This document shows positions 17,285 through 24,997 of a stretch of DNA of 64,000 bases, piece by piece; within the stretch, counting starts at the first letter, position 1, and every line of letters begins with the position of its first letter. Origin of the DNA: Ktedonobacter racemifer DSM 44963 (GTDB lineage Bacteria > Chloroflexota > Ktedonobacteria > Ktedonobacterales > Ktedonobacteraceae). A program made the translations under genes and the position numbers. The notes under the pieces were generated by a model. That model was not told the DNA's origin. It did not search any database and saw only the letters and a program-made list of their open reading frames with translations. Location of the stretch: positions 3,075,481-3,139,480 of the forward strand of contig NZ_ADVG01000001.1 of the NCBI RefSeq assembly GCF_000178855.1, read 5' to 3'.

Positions 17285-17524
17285 CAATCATCCCTGATGC
17301 CTCGGGCCGTGAAGCCAAAGCAGCGCGCCTGCGAAGGTACGCTGAGGTGCGGTGGAGTCCAGAGGTAACAACAACCCTCCAGTCTGAGACCGGAGGTCAT
17401 TGACGTATGGAATCAATAGCCCTTTTAGTCATAGCGTTGCTATCCCTTGAGTCATCCGTTTTTATAGGAAGGTTATTCTAAATATATTTACCCGTCATTA
17501 AGAGGAGAAACGAGGCATTATCTT

Positions 17525-18265
17525 ATGCGTCTTTCGGTGATTGTACCAGTTTATAACGAAGAGAAAACTGTATTGACCATGCTCACCAAGCTGTCTGAAG
17601 TAGATCTCGACATGGAGGTTGTGGTGGTAGACGACGCGTCAACCGACCGCACCTGGGAGATCCTTCAAGAGATGCGCCAACAAGCCCCATTCAATACCTA
17701 CCGCTATGTGCGCCATGAGCATAATCAAGGGAAAGGCGTCGGTCTACGCACGGGCTTTGCCCTGGTTACTGGTGATATGGTCACCATCCAGGACGCAGAT
17801 ATGGAATACGATCCTCAGGATCTGCCAGCACTCGTCCGTAAATGGGAAGAGGGAAAGACCCAGGGCTTAAACCACATCGCGGTCTACGGTTATCGCAACC
17901 TCGCGGAACAGAAGTTTACCACGCGCTGGGGAAATCGCTTCCTGACCACAATGACCAACATCCTTTTTGGCAGTCGCATTCACGATATGGAGACCTGCTA
18001 CAAAATGCTTCCATGCGAGGTTGCCAAAGCACTGCCGATGGAAGGTCGCCGCTTCGAAATCGAGCCCGAAATTACCTCCTGCCTCCTCCAGGCTGGCTAC
18101 ACCATCCTTGAAGTACCGATCAGTTACTACCCGCGCCAGGACAAAAAACTTGCCCCCTGGAAAGATGGTTGGCCAGCCCTGGCCATGCTGCTGCGCCGCC
18201 GCTTTGGCCAGCCCTTCCAGGTTCCCGTTGTGGCTGCGCGTGAAGAGACAGTAGCCGCAAAATAA
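17525..18265 (+). CDS. family 2 glycosyltransferase (dolichyl-phosphate mannosyltransferase-like)
   Basis: 246 residues. GT-A fold signatures: LSVIVPVYNEEKTVLTML at the N-terminus, VVVDDASTDRTWEI (nucleotide-binding DD), GKGVGLRTGFALVTGD, and the DxD-like IQDADMEYDP. No C-terminal membrane helices are present, so it is of the soluble or peripheral DPM1/GtrB-short type that moves a sugar from a nucleotide donor, probably to polyprenyl phosphate. AAGAGGAG lies upstream of ATG 17525 at a rather long distance. Single gene, followed by a terminator at 18285. The acceptor cannot be told from sequence. Confidence 0.88.
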   Translation: MRLSVIVPVYNEEKTVLTMLTKLSEVDLDMEVVVVDDASTDRTWEILQEMRQQAPFNTYRYVRHEHNQGKGVGLRTGFALVTGDMVTIQDADMEYDPQDLPALVRKWEEGKTQGLNHIAVYGYRNLAEQKFTTRWGNRFLTTMTNILFGSRIHDMETCYKMLPCEVAKALPMEGRRFEIEPEITSCLLQAGYTILEVPISYYPRQDKKLAPWKDGWPALAMLLRRRFGQPFQVPVVAAREETVAAK

Positions 18266-18284
18266 AAATGAAGACTAAAAAGAA

Positions 18285-18313
18285 GAGGCCTGTGGACGTG
18301 CGCCACAGGCCTC
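18285..18313 (+). terminator. intrinsic terminator after glycosyltransferase
   Basis: An 11-bp perfect stem GAGGCCTGTGG / CCACAGGCCTC with a 7-nt loop, followed by TTTGCTC, 20 nt after the stop codon. The T-run is short. Confidence 0.7.
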
Positions 18314-18373
18314 TTTGCTCTTATCCAGGCAGCAAACTCACATATATAGTTTCTCCGATGCCCTCACAAAAGG

Positions 18374-18403
18374 TTGACAAACGCAGTGCTCTCGGCCAAT
18401 AAT
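18374..18403 (+). promoter_or_regulatory. candidate sigma-A-type promoter
   Basis: TTGACA (18374-18379), an 18-nt spacer, AATAAT (18398-18403), 52 nt before the start of the 85-residue gene at 18456. Confidence 0.5.
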
Positions 18404-18455
18404 CCAACATAGAACGCTATTTTCTGGGCAAAGACCGTCCAAAGGAGCATACACT

Positions 18456-18713
18456 ATGATTCGTGCAGGCATCTTAGTGGTCAAAGAAACAGGACAAAAA
18501 ACCACCATCCAAGGTGAAGAGCATCGTTACGTACGCTGCGTACTGGCAGATGAGACCAATCCAGAGCGCCGCTTTGAATGTCGCGTGCTTGATGTCGATG
18601 ATGTGGGCGTCAATATAGGCGAGCCAATTCAGCTCCAGGTCCAAAAAGTTGTTACCGACAGGCGAAGTGGCGTCGTACGCTTCGATTGCACGCTTCTTCC
18701 GCCAGGCGAATAA
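18456..18713 (+). CDS. conserved-looking unknown protein, 85 residues
   Basis: Not recognised. ATG 18456 has AAAGGAG at good spacing and a promoter-like pair upstream. The sequence is beta-rich and acidic (ILVVKETGQKTTIQGEEHRY, RFECRVLDVDDVGVNIGEPI, VRFDCTLLPPG), which suggests a small OB- or barrel-like fold; this is only a pattern impression. No membrane segment. The next gene begins 18 nt after its stop, so the two are probably cotranscribed. Confidence 0.7.
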   Translation: MIRAGILVVKETGQKTTIQGEEHRYVRCVLADETNPERRFECRVLDVDDVGVNIGEPIQLQVQKVVTDRRSGVVRFDCTLLPPGE

Positions 18714-18730
18714 ACCAAGGGAAAAACTCT

Positions 18731-19672
18731 ATGAAATGTACGCATTGCGCAGCCGATCAGGCGGAGGCGAGGGGTGGAAATGGGAAGTGTAGCGTCTGCG
18801 GCGCGAATGCCGAAGTCATATCCACTTCCCCTCGATCCACACAGACCTATTCCTATCTTCCCATGGGCACCCCTGCGTGGCCTACAACCATTCCCGCCAG
18901 CTTGACACTGGTGAATACACCCGCGACACGCGTGGTACCACTCACACCAAGCAGAAGAAGGCATGTCCGTGCAGAGAGAGCGCTCCCCAGCGTTCTCCTC
19001 CTGGGACTACTGCTGCTGCTCCCACCACTTGTGGGAGCAGGCATCACCTATGGCCTTCTACGCCTGGGGATCGAGCATGCTCGACCCACGCCACTCCACA
19101 CGACACGTGCGCTTGACATCGTCGCCTCAGATACACATACGACCACGCCAGCGCCTCAGCTAACAGCCGACCAGCGCACACCGCTCCCTACCGCAACAGC
19201 CTATATGCTAGAGAGTGATCCAGACCTCAACCTCTCCTTTCAATATCCCACGGGCTGGACGGCCAACGCGCCCGATAAAAGCGATGTCCGAACCACAGTC
19301 ACGCTCTCGTCACAAGATCAGGGCGTTCAGTTTGCCGTCGTGCATTACAGCGAGAAAACCACCAGAACGCTTCGCGGCCCCGATGACTTAAATCAAGAGG
19401 TCCTGAGCGCCCTGGGCAGCAACCAGAGCGTGGCCCAGATTCAACCCACCCAGACACTCACGGCTCAACCGCAGATCGCCAACCAGGTCTGGCAGCAGAA
19501 AGAAGGACTGGTCACACTCACCAGCGGTAACGTCGTCCATGTAAACTCACTTACCGTGCGCTATAAGCAGACCTACTACAATATCCAGATGTATACGCCC
19601 CAGGATATTTATCAAGAAGCGTTGACGAAATACCTTCAGCACATACTCGACTCAATGCATTTCCTCTCATGA
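18731..19672 (+). CDS. zinc-ribbon membrane protein with external domain
   Basis: 313 residues from the ATG at 18731 (AAGGGA upstream); the open frame extends further back but overlaps the previous gene. Cys3, Cys6, Cys20 and Cys23 (CTHC...CSVC) make an N-terminal zinc ribbon. A Pro/Thr linker leads to one membrane helix (about 85-110, LLLGLLLLLPPLVGAGITYG). The external part has a PsbP/DUF1795-like look: LNLSFQYPTGWTANAP, then strands, ending YLQHILDSMHF. Function unknown; membrane sensors of this build are common in this phylum. It ends at a bidirectional terminator shared with groEL. Confidence 0.7.
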   Translation: MKCTHCAADQAEARGGNGKCSVCGANAEVISTSPRSTQTYSYLPMGTPAWPTTIPASLTLVNTPATRVVPLTPSRRRHVRAERALPSVLLLGLLLLLPPLVGAGITYGLLRLGIEHARPTPLHTTRALDIVASDTHTTTPAPQLTADQRTPLPTATAYMLESDPDLNLSFQYPTGWTANAPDKSDVRTTVTLSSQDQGVQFAVVHYSEKTTRTLRGPDDLNQEVLSALGSNQSVAQIQPTQTLTAQPQIANQVWQQKEGLVTLTSGNVVHVNSLTVRYKQTYYNIQMYTPQDIYQEALTKYLQHILDSMHFLS

Positions 19673-19689
19673 GATACAGCACAAAGCAA

Positions 19690-19722
19690 AGCGCGGCAGT
19701 CCACTACTGGACTGCCGCGCTT
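19690..19722. terminator. bidirectional terminator between convergent genes
   Basis: Stem AGCGCGGCAGTCCA / TGGACTGCCGCGCT with a 4-nt loop, between the stop of the zinc-ribbon protein (19672) and the stop of groEL (19745). Confidence 0.8.
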
Positions 19723-19744
19723 CTGTCTGTCGCTACACGAACGA

Positions 19745-21370
19745 CTAGTACTCAGGCATAGCGGGAGCGCCCGCTTTTTCCTTCTCAGGAATATCGGTGA
19801 CCAGGGCCTCGGTGGTCAGGATCATCGCCGCAATGCTGGTCGCGTTCTGTAGGGCGGAGCGCGTCACCTTAGCAGGATCGATGATACCGGCCTCGACCAT
19901 ATCGACGTAGGTATCGCTCAGAACGTTGTAGCCGATATGGTTGCTGTTGTGCTCCTTTTGAGCACGGCGCACACCCTCGACCACGACGGAGCCATCTTTA
20001 CCGCCGTTGATGGCTAGCTGGCGCAGGGGCTCTTCGAGCGCACGGCGCAGGATGGTGGCACCGGTCGCGGCATCGCCCTCAAGGTTGAGGTTGTTCAGAG
20101 CCTCGACAGCGTTCACCAGGGCCACACCACCGCCAGGGACGATACCCTCTTCAACACCGGCGCGGGTCGCGGAGAGCGCGTCCTCCACGCGGGTCTGGCG
20201 ATACTTCAGCTCGACCTCGGTGCCAGCACCGACCTTAATGACGGCAACGCCACCAGAGAGCTTGGCCAGGCGCTCCTGGAGTTTCTCGCGGTCATAGTCG
20301 CTGGTGGTCTCTGCGATCTGGGCCTTGATCTGTTGGATGCGGCCCTGAATCTCGGAGACATCACCATGACCTTCAATGATGGTGGTAGCATCCTTACTGG
20401 AGGTCACCAGGCGGGCTGTACCCAGGTCAGAGAGATCTGCGCTATCCAGGCGACGACCCATCTCCTCGCTGATCACCTGTCCACCGGTCAGGGTAGCGAT
20501 ATCGCGAAGCATCTCTTTACGGCGATCACCAAAGCCAGGGGCCTTGACAGCTAGGATATTGAGGATACCACGCAATTTATTGACGACCAGGGTAGGCAGA
20601 GCCTCACCATCGACATCTTCCGCGATAATGACGATCTCGCGGCGACCCTGCTGGACAATCTTCTCGATCACGGGGAGAATATCCTGAACCGCGCTGATCT
20701 TCTTGTCGGTAATCAGGATATAGGGGTTCTCAAGGGAGGTCTCCATCTTCTCGGTATTGGTCACAAAGTAGGGAGAGATGTAGCCTTTGTCGAACTGCAT
20801 ACCTTCGACATACTCGGTCTCGAAGTTGATACCGCGAGACTCCTCAACCGTGATGACGCCGTCTTTACCGACCTTGTCCATCACGTCGGCGATCAGCTCA
20901 CCAATCTGCTCATCGGCGGCCGAGATCGAAGCGATCTGAGCGATCTCCTTCTTGCCCTCAACGGGAATCGCCAGCTGACGCAGGTAGGCGACAATGGCCT
21001 CGGTCCCTTTATCGATACCGTATTTGAGCTGCATAGGATTGGCACCCGCGGCCAGGTTCTTCAGGCCCTCGGTAACGATAGCCTGAGCCAGAACGGTGGC
21101 GGTGGTGGTGCCATCACCCGCGATATCATTGGTTCTGGTCGCGGCCTCTTTGAGCAGCTGCGCGCCCATATTCTCCCAGGGATCTTCCAGCTCGATCTCC
21201 TTGGCAACGGTCACGCCATCATGCGTGACGGAAGGAGCGCCAAATTTCTTGTCCAGGGCAACGTTACGGCCCTTAGGACCAAGGGTCGTCTTAACAGCGC
21301 TGGCCAGGGTATCAATACCGCGCTTCAAGGCACGACGCGCCTCATCATTAAATACTACCTGTTTTGCCAT
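19745..21370 (-). CDS. groL: chaperonin GroEL
   Basis: 541 residues from ATG 21370 ([15 protein letters not shown]); the frame extends upstream without a better start. Group I chaperonin motifs include [20 protein letters not shown], the ATP-binding [11 protein letters not shown], and [14 protein letters not shown]. It forms the 14-mer folding chamber with GroES and uses ATP to refold cytosolic proteins. The C-terminus ends AGAPAMPEY and lacks the usual Gly-Met repeat tail. It lies 90 bp downstream of groES in the same direction. Confidence 0.98.
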   Translation of the reverse strand: MAKQVVFNDEARRALKRGIDTLASAVKTTLGPKGRNVALDKKFGAPSVTHDGVTVAKEIELEDPWENMGAQLLKEAATRTNDIAGDGTTTATVLAQAIVTEGLKNLAAGANPMQLKYGIDKGTEAIVAYLRQLAIPVEGKKEIAQIASISAADEQIGELIADVMDKVGKDGVITVEESRGINFETEYVEGMQFDKGYISPYFVTNTEKMETSLENPYILITDKKISAVQDILPVIEKIVQQGRREIVIIAEDVDGEALPTLVVNKLRGILNILAVKAPGFGDRRKEMLRDIATLTGGQVISEEMGRRLDSADLSDLGTARLVTSSKDATTIIEGHGDVSEIQGRIQQIKAQIAETTSDYDREKLQERLAKLSGGVAVIKVGAGTEVELKYRQTRVEDALSATRAGVEEGIVPGGGVALVNAVEALNNLNLEGDAATGATILRRALEEPLRQLAINGGKDGSVVVEGVRRAQKEHNSNHIGYNVLSDTYVDMVEAGIIDPAKVTRSALQNATSIAAMILTTEALVTDIPEKEKAGAPAMPEY

Positions 21371-21459
21371 ATGTCTAATCCTGTATCCTTTTCTATCTCG
21401 CAACTGGGTAAGATCGGGTGCTTAAAGCACCAACATTTCTCCCAATCTGGGGCTTGTCG

Positions 21460-21750
21460 TTAACCAATGATGGCGAGAATATCGCTCTCTTTAAGAACGA
21501 GATACTCTTCACCTTCTAGCTTGAACTCGGTGCCGCCATACTTGGCGAACAGAACACGATCACCCTCTTTGATATCGATGGTCGCGCGCTCACCATTATC
21601 AAGCAAGCGACCACTACCGACAGAGATGACAGTCCCTTCCTGGGGCTTCTCTTTGGCCGTGTCAGGAATAACGATGCCGCTTCTGGTTACTTCCTCTTTT
21701 GCCGCTGGCTTTACAACCACGCGATCACCAACAGGTCGAATCTTAGCCAC
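21460..21750 (-). CDS. groS: co-chaperonin GroES
   Basis: 96 residues, full length. Contains [20 protein letters not shown], the mobile loop region [20 protein letters not shown], and the closing strands [20 protein letters not shown]. It caps the GroEL ring. Cotranscribed ahead of groEL. No CIRCE operator (TTAGCACTC-N9-GAGTGCTAA) was found upstream of it or upstream of the preceding small gene. Confidence 0.97.
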   Translation of the reverse strand: MAKIRPVGDRVVVKPAAKEEVTRSGIVIPDTAKEKPQEGTVISVGSGRLLDNGERATIDIKEGDRVLFAKYGGTEFKLEGEEYLVLKESDILAIIG

Positions 21751-21779
21751 TTTACAACTCCTTATAACAAACAGAACGT

Positions 21780-22049
21780 TTATGCCTCTTGCACGGGTCC
21801 ATCCTCATCAGAAACATCACCCTCGTTCTGATAGTGGATGACACCGGCAATGTTCACCGAAGGATACTGTGAGTAGTCGCAGCTACATGGCCCGCCCGCC
21901 GCACACCCGGGACAACAATATGTCACGCCGTGCATGATAACTGGGGACCAGAGGATCTCAATATCACAATTGGCACAACGTCTTACCACCCGGTTATGAG
22001 GCGTTCTTCTGCTCATCTCTCCCTGTGGCTCTTCGCGCGCTGCTGACAT
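21780..22049 (-). CDS. small Cys-rich metal-binding-type protein ahead of groES
   Basis: 89 residues. The core is [20 protein letters not shown] then [20 protein letters not shown], with eight cysteines in CxxC, CCxxC and CxC groups, a likely zinc site. I do not recognise a named family, though similar short Cys-rich proteins occur in Actinobacteria and Chloroflexota. The N-terminus is basic. The 29-bp gap to groES suggests the same transcript, which would make this the first gene of the chaperonin operon. Upstream a small dyad, CCTGATCATAATCAGG (22179-22194), could be an operator. Confidence 0.7.
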   Translation of the reverse strand: MSAAREEPQGEMSRRTPHNRVVRRCANCDIEILWSPVIMHGVTYCCPGCAAGGPCSCDYSQYPSVNIAGVIHYQNEGDVSDEDGPVQEA

Positions 22050-22294
22050 GATCCTCTTCTTTCAGCATAACTACTCTTTACTAATTCTCTGCAAGCGAGT
22101 ATGCCATATATATTGTTAGAAGCGCATAGGAGAAATATTAGAGGAATGTTAGAAATTTTTCGCGCTTAACCGCTTCTACCTGATCATAATCAGGTAAACA
22201 CGTTCTATTTCCACCACTGCTCCCTTAACTCTTCGTACTAGCACATACGAATAAGCCAGTTCTTACAGAAAACGAGCTAGAAAGCCCCCGTGAT

Positions 22295-22489
22295 TTATCC
22301 GGGGGATGAATGGCTCTTCCTTGTTTGGGGTGGATTGGGTGGAGTTGGACAGTAGGACGGATCATACCACAACAGGAATGCATCCACGGCACGTCGTACC
22401 AATTCTGCGGCAGGGACACCCTCTTTCTCAGCTTGCTCATGCAATTTTTGGTGTTGCTTTTCATTCAGGTAAATGTTTGTACGTCTCAC
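22295..22489 (-). CDS. ribbon-helix-helix (CopG/Arc-type) protein
   Basis: About 64 residues from a GTG at 22489 with GAGGTG upstream; an ATG at 22510 would begin inside the palindrome described next. The first part, RRTNIYLNEKQHQKLHEQ, then EKEGVPAAELVRRAVDAFL, is a classic RHH fold: one beta strand for DNA contact and two helices for dimerisation. The Pro-rich tail ends in the left-end hairpin of the element. It is divergent from tnpB with a 22-bp palindrome between them, which argues for autoregulation and control of tnpB. Confidence 0.75.
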   Translation of the reverse strand: MRRTNIYLNEKQHQKLHEQAEKEGVPAAELVRRAVDAFLLWYDPSYCPTPPNPPQTRKSHSSPG

Positions 22490-22500
22490 TCTTTCACCTC

Positions 22501-22529
22501 TTGCATACATCAAAATTTTGATGTATAAT
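22501..22529 (+). promoter_or_regulatory. tnpB promoter with embedded 22-bp palindrome
   Basis: TTGCAT (22501-22506), a 17-nt spacer, TATAAT (22524-22529). A perfect palindrome, ATACATCAAAATTTTGATGTAT at 22505-22526 (two 11-base halves: ATACATCAAAA and its complement), fills the spacer and touches both boxes. A dimer bound here would block the polymerase. RHH proteins favour such sites. Confidence 0.65.
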
Positions 22530-22565
22530 TATAGCATCACACAGAGGGAAGGAGCAAGGGGCGCA

Positions 22566-23693
22566 ATGCTCATCTACGAATATAAGATTGATGGCACCAA
22601 GGCACAATACGCCGCCATTGATGAAGCTATTCGCAGTGTGCAGTTCATTCGCAATACGTGCCTCCGCTTGTGGATGGATGACCACGCCACCAGGAATGAC
22701 TTGCAAATGCATTGCGCCGTCCTTGCCAAAGAACACCCCTTCGTCTTTTCGCTCAATTCTCAGGCTCGACAAGCCAGTGCGGATCGGGCGTGGTCTGCCA
22801 TTGTACGCTTCTATGACAACTGCAAACAGAACAAGCCCGGCAAGAAAGGCTATCCCAAATTTCAGCATGATAACCGCTCGGTGGAGTATAAGGGGACAGG
22901 TTGGAAGTTGGACCCCGATGGCAAACATATCACGTTCACCGATGGGTGTGGCATTGGGAGGTTGCGTTTGATCGGGAGTCGTGATCTTGCGACTCGCCCC
23001 ATACCCGCTATCACTCGTGTTCGTCTCATCCGAGGTGCAGACGGGTACTATGCTCAGTTTTGTATCCAGGCACAGCGAAGGGTGGAACATGTTCCCACTG
23101 GCAAACAGGTCGGAATTGACGTTGGCTTAAAAGCCTTCTCTACCGATTCTGAAGGGAACACCGTCGAGAATCCCCGCCACTATCGTCAGGCTGAAAAGCG
23201 TCTCAAACGCTTGCAACGTCGCCTCTCACGCAAACAAAAGAAGAGTAAAAACCGCAAAAAAGCCCGCCAAGCCGTGGCGTATGCCCATTTGAAAGTCCAA
23301 AGGCAGCGCGAAGATTTTGCCAGAAAGCAGGCAAACGCGCTCGTCACATCTCACGATTTGATTGCCTTTGAAGAGTTGCAGATTCGCAATATGGTGAGGA
23401 ACAGGCACCTTGCCAAGAGCATCCATGATGCTGGATGGGGGCAATTTCTGCTTTGGGTCAAGTATTATGCAGCAATGCATACAATCCCTGTCATAGCAGT
23501 CTCCCCACACTATACTAGTCAAGAGTGTAGTGCGTGTGGAACACTTGTGAAGAAAACATTGAGTGTGCGCACGCATGTGTGTACGGGGTGTGGTGTGGTC
23601 TTAGACAGGGATCATAACGCAGCGCTCAACATTTTGCAGAAGGCTCTCAGTACCGTAGGGCATACGGGAACTGATGCACCTGTGAGTGCATGA
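22566..23693 (+). CDS. tnpB: TnpB RNA-guided nuclease (IS605 OrfB)
   Basis: 375 residues from ATG 22566, which has AAGGAG upstream (the frame opens earlier at 22473, within the promoter). N-terminal helical part MLIYEYKIDGTKAQYAAIDE. RuvC residues: D in VGIDVGLKAFSTDSEG, E in LIAFEELQIRNM, D in VVLDRDHNAALNIL. Zinc finger CSAC...CTGC. All parts are intact, so it could be an active nuclease that cuts next to the element's target motif, guided by the RNA from the element's right end. It differs clearly from the tnpB at 13.9 kb. Confidence 0.93.
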   Translation: MLIYEYKIDGTKAQYAAIDEAIRSVQFIRNTCLRLWMDDHATRNDLQMHCAVLAKEHPFVFSLNSQARQASADRAWSAIVRFYDNCKQNKPGKKGYPKFQHDNRSVEYKGTGWKLDPDGKHITFTDGCGIGRLRLIGSRDLATRPIPAITRVRLIRGADGYYAQFCIQAQRRVEHVPTGKQVGIDVGLKAFSTDSEGNTVENPRHYRQAEKRLKRLQRRLSRKQKKSKNRKKARQAVAYAHLKVQRQREDFARKQANALVTSHDLIAFEELQIRNMVRNRHLAKSIHDAGWGQFLLWVKYYAAMHTIPVIAVSPHYTSQECSACGTLVKKTLSVRTHVCTGCGVVLDRDHNAALNILQKALSTVGHTGTDAPVSA

Positions 23694-23792
23694 AACGCTT
23701 CTGGACAGGAAGGCCGCTACTGCCTCTCAGCAATGGGAGTCAGCAAGTCACCTGGATGAAGGAAGAATCCCCCTGGATTTATCCGGGGGAGT
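23694..23792 (+). ncRNA. probable omega (guide) RNA region at the tnpB element right end
   Basis: In IS605-type elements the guide RNA covers the 3' end of tnpB and runs to the right end. Here the 100 nt after the stop hold a small helix around CTCTCAGCAATGGGAG and the terminal hairpin at 23769-23789. Inferred from position, not from a covariance match. Confidence 0.4.
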
Positions 23793-23872
23793 GTCAAAAG
23801 CAGTACACTGGTGAAAGCAGGGCTTTTGTTTGAGGTGTAAAAGCCCTTCTATCAAAGATTCTTTATTTAGTA

Positions 23873-24604
23873 ATGGATAGTCAGAAGAGCACGATGATAT
23901 TTTCTCTCCCCAACAAGCATGTGTCCCTTGTTGTTACGAGTCAGATACTCTCAATCCTACTTTTAACAGGTCTGCCAGCAACCGCGCTCGCCTCCTCGAG
24001 TCGCCCACCTGTCAGGTTCTCGCAGCAAAAAAATTATCAGGTGAACAATCAATACAAACAGGGAAGCGGCAACAATAGTAATAACAGTTACTACTGGGGA
24101 GTTGATCAGGGCAATAGCGGAAATCGGGGATATAATGCGGGTAACAATCAGGACAACGCTAGCAACAGTGGAAACCAGGTGAACAATCAGAGAAGTATTA
24201 TTGGGAACCAAATCAACAGACAAGTGATCAGCCTAAACGGCCAGGAAAGCGGCAACAATAGTAATAACAGTTACTACTGGGGAGTTGACCAGGGCAACAG
24301 CGGGAATCAGGGATATAACGTGGGCAACAATCAGGACAACGCTAGCAACAGTGGAAACCAGGTAAATAATCAGGCAAACTCTATTAGAAATCAATTTAAT
24401 GCTCCCGGTAGTCAGGTCGACAATCAGGGGAACACCATCGGTTATCAGGTCAATAACAACTCATATTCCTTGCTACCTGACCTGCTCAACAACAAGGGTA
24501 ATAATCAGCGCAACAATGTTGGCGAACAGGTCAATCACAACACATACTCGCTGGCACCTGGCATTCCCTTACTAGAACTAACCACGCACACGAAGAAAAA
24601 ATAG
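23873..24604 (+). CDS. secreted Asn/Gly/Gln-rich repeat protein
   Basis: 243 residues with an N-terminal signal (SLVVTSQILSILLLTGLPAT then ALASS, likely cleaved). The mature part is dominated by Asn, Gly, Gln and Ser and contains a tandem duplication: SGNNSNNSYYWGVDQGNSGN occurs twice, 61 residues apart, each followed by NNQDNASNSGNQVNNQ. It resembles low-complexity exported or spore/cell-surface proteins of filamentous soil bacteria. No enzyme motif. The start could also be the Met at residue 8. The DNA of the two repeats is almost identical, so the duplication is recent or kept uniform. Confidence 0.7.
   Translation: MDSQKSTMIFSLPNKHVSLVVTSQILSILLLTGLPATALASSSRPPVRFSQQKNYQVNNQYKQGSGNNSNNSYYWGVDQGNSGNRGYNAGNNQDNASNSGNQVNNQRSIIGNQINRQVISLNGQESGNNSNNSYYWGVDQGNSGNQGYNVGNNQDNASNSGNQVNNQANSIRNQFNAPGSQVDNQGNTIGYQVNNNSYSLLPDLLNNKGNNQRNNVGEQVNHNTYSLAPGIPLLELTTHTKKK
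24064..24373 (+). repeat. 183-bp-period direct duplication inside the Asn-rich gene
   Basis: 24064-24190 is repeated at 24247-24373 with only scattered differences. The first about 38 bases (from AAGCGGCAACAATAGTAATA) are identical. It is in frame (61 codons). Confidence 0.8.
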
Positions 24605-24740
24605 CCATGCATCTCCTCCTGCATACCCCTCTTACTCTGATATCGATACAAGCATAGCCCCTGAAGCGCCTGTCCACAACCAGGACTTTCTAATGCTCTC
24701 CAAGCATTTGGTATCGGCTCGTTACATTAGCCTTCCAGGA

Positions 24741-24817
24741 GGTAAGGGATGTGGGTGGCAAATGGCTTTGCTATTTGCCACCCACATCCCTTACCCCTTC
24801 GCGCCTGCGGCGCGAAG
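24741..24817. repeat. composite palindrome (copy C)
   Basis: Perfect 23-bp arms GGTAAGGGATGTGGGTGGCA... at 24741-24763 and 24773-24795, extending to 26 pairs with one wobble around the loop TTT. The motif CTTCGCGCC-TGC-GGCGCGAAG (24797-24817), itself a hairpin, abuts it on the right. It lies in the 393-bp gap between the Asn-rich gene and the biotin carrier gene; the rest of that gap shows no gene. Confidence 0.82.
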
Positions 24818-24997
24818 GCCCTCCTGAGATGAGAAAGGGAAACCTGGAAACAGAATATGGTACAATAACAGGGCGTGAGGATGCTACACACCACACGCGA
24901 ATATCAGAAGCCATCTATGGGCGCGCCAACCCACCTGTGAAGAGGTCCTTGGTTACGCTCGTGTATTTGCTATATAAGCCAGGGGTAGAAAAGTACA

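Larger units (their letters stand above)
13874..17403 (+). pseudogene. tnpB: tnpB (IS200/IS605 OrfB) interrupted by an IS5-like element and a twintron
   Basis: The gene is in three pieces: 13874-14194, 15052-15967 and 17285-17403. Joined, they give 451 codons in one frame. Removing the IS with one copy of TTA restores KKRFKGLDQPPHYT. Removing 15968-17284 joins TGCTTGT to CAATCATCCC, reading GCLSIIPDASGREAKAARL and ending SETGGH. All catalytic elements survive: RuvC D in VVGVDVGIRYL, E in LLGLEQLTD, zinc finger CPMC...CQQC, and D in HTDLVGARNI. TnpB is an RNA-guided nuclease that helps keep IS605-type elements. No TnpA is next to it. As it stands the IS insertion blocks a full protein; intron splicing alone would not repair it. 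Confidence 0.9.
22280..23792 (+). mobile_element. IS200/IS605-type TnpB element with end hairpins and a divergent RHH gene
   Basis: Both ends carry nearly the same REP-like hairpin: CCCCCG-TGATTTATC-CGGGGG at 22285-22305 and CCCCC-TGGATTTATCC-GGGGG at 23769-23789. Between them are a ribbon-helix-helix gene (minus) and tnpB (plus) with a shared promoter/operator. No Y1 TnpA is present, so it would depend on a related transposase elsewhere. Exact ends are not determined. Confidence 0.75.

Noticed and set aside
17059..17403. A 114-codon frame ending SETGGH
   Set aside because: Only its last 40 codons are real; they are the third exon of tnpB. The upstream part is intron sequence.
22050..22284. 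CIRCE element ahead of the groE operon
   Set aside because: No TTAGCACTC / GAGTGCTAA pair on either strand; only an unrelated CCTGAT-type dyad was seen.
24741..24817. Palindromes as CRISPR repeats
   Set aside because: Single copies at scattered loci with different arm sequences; no regular spacers and no cas genes.
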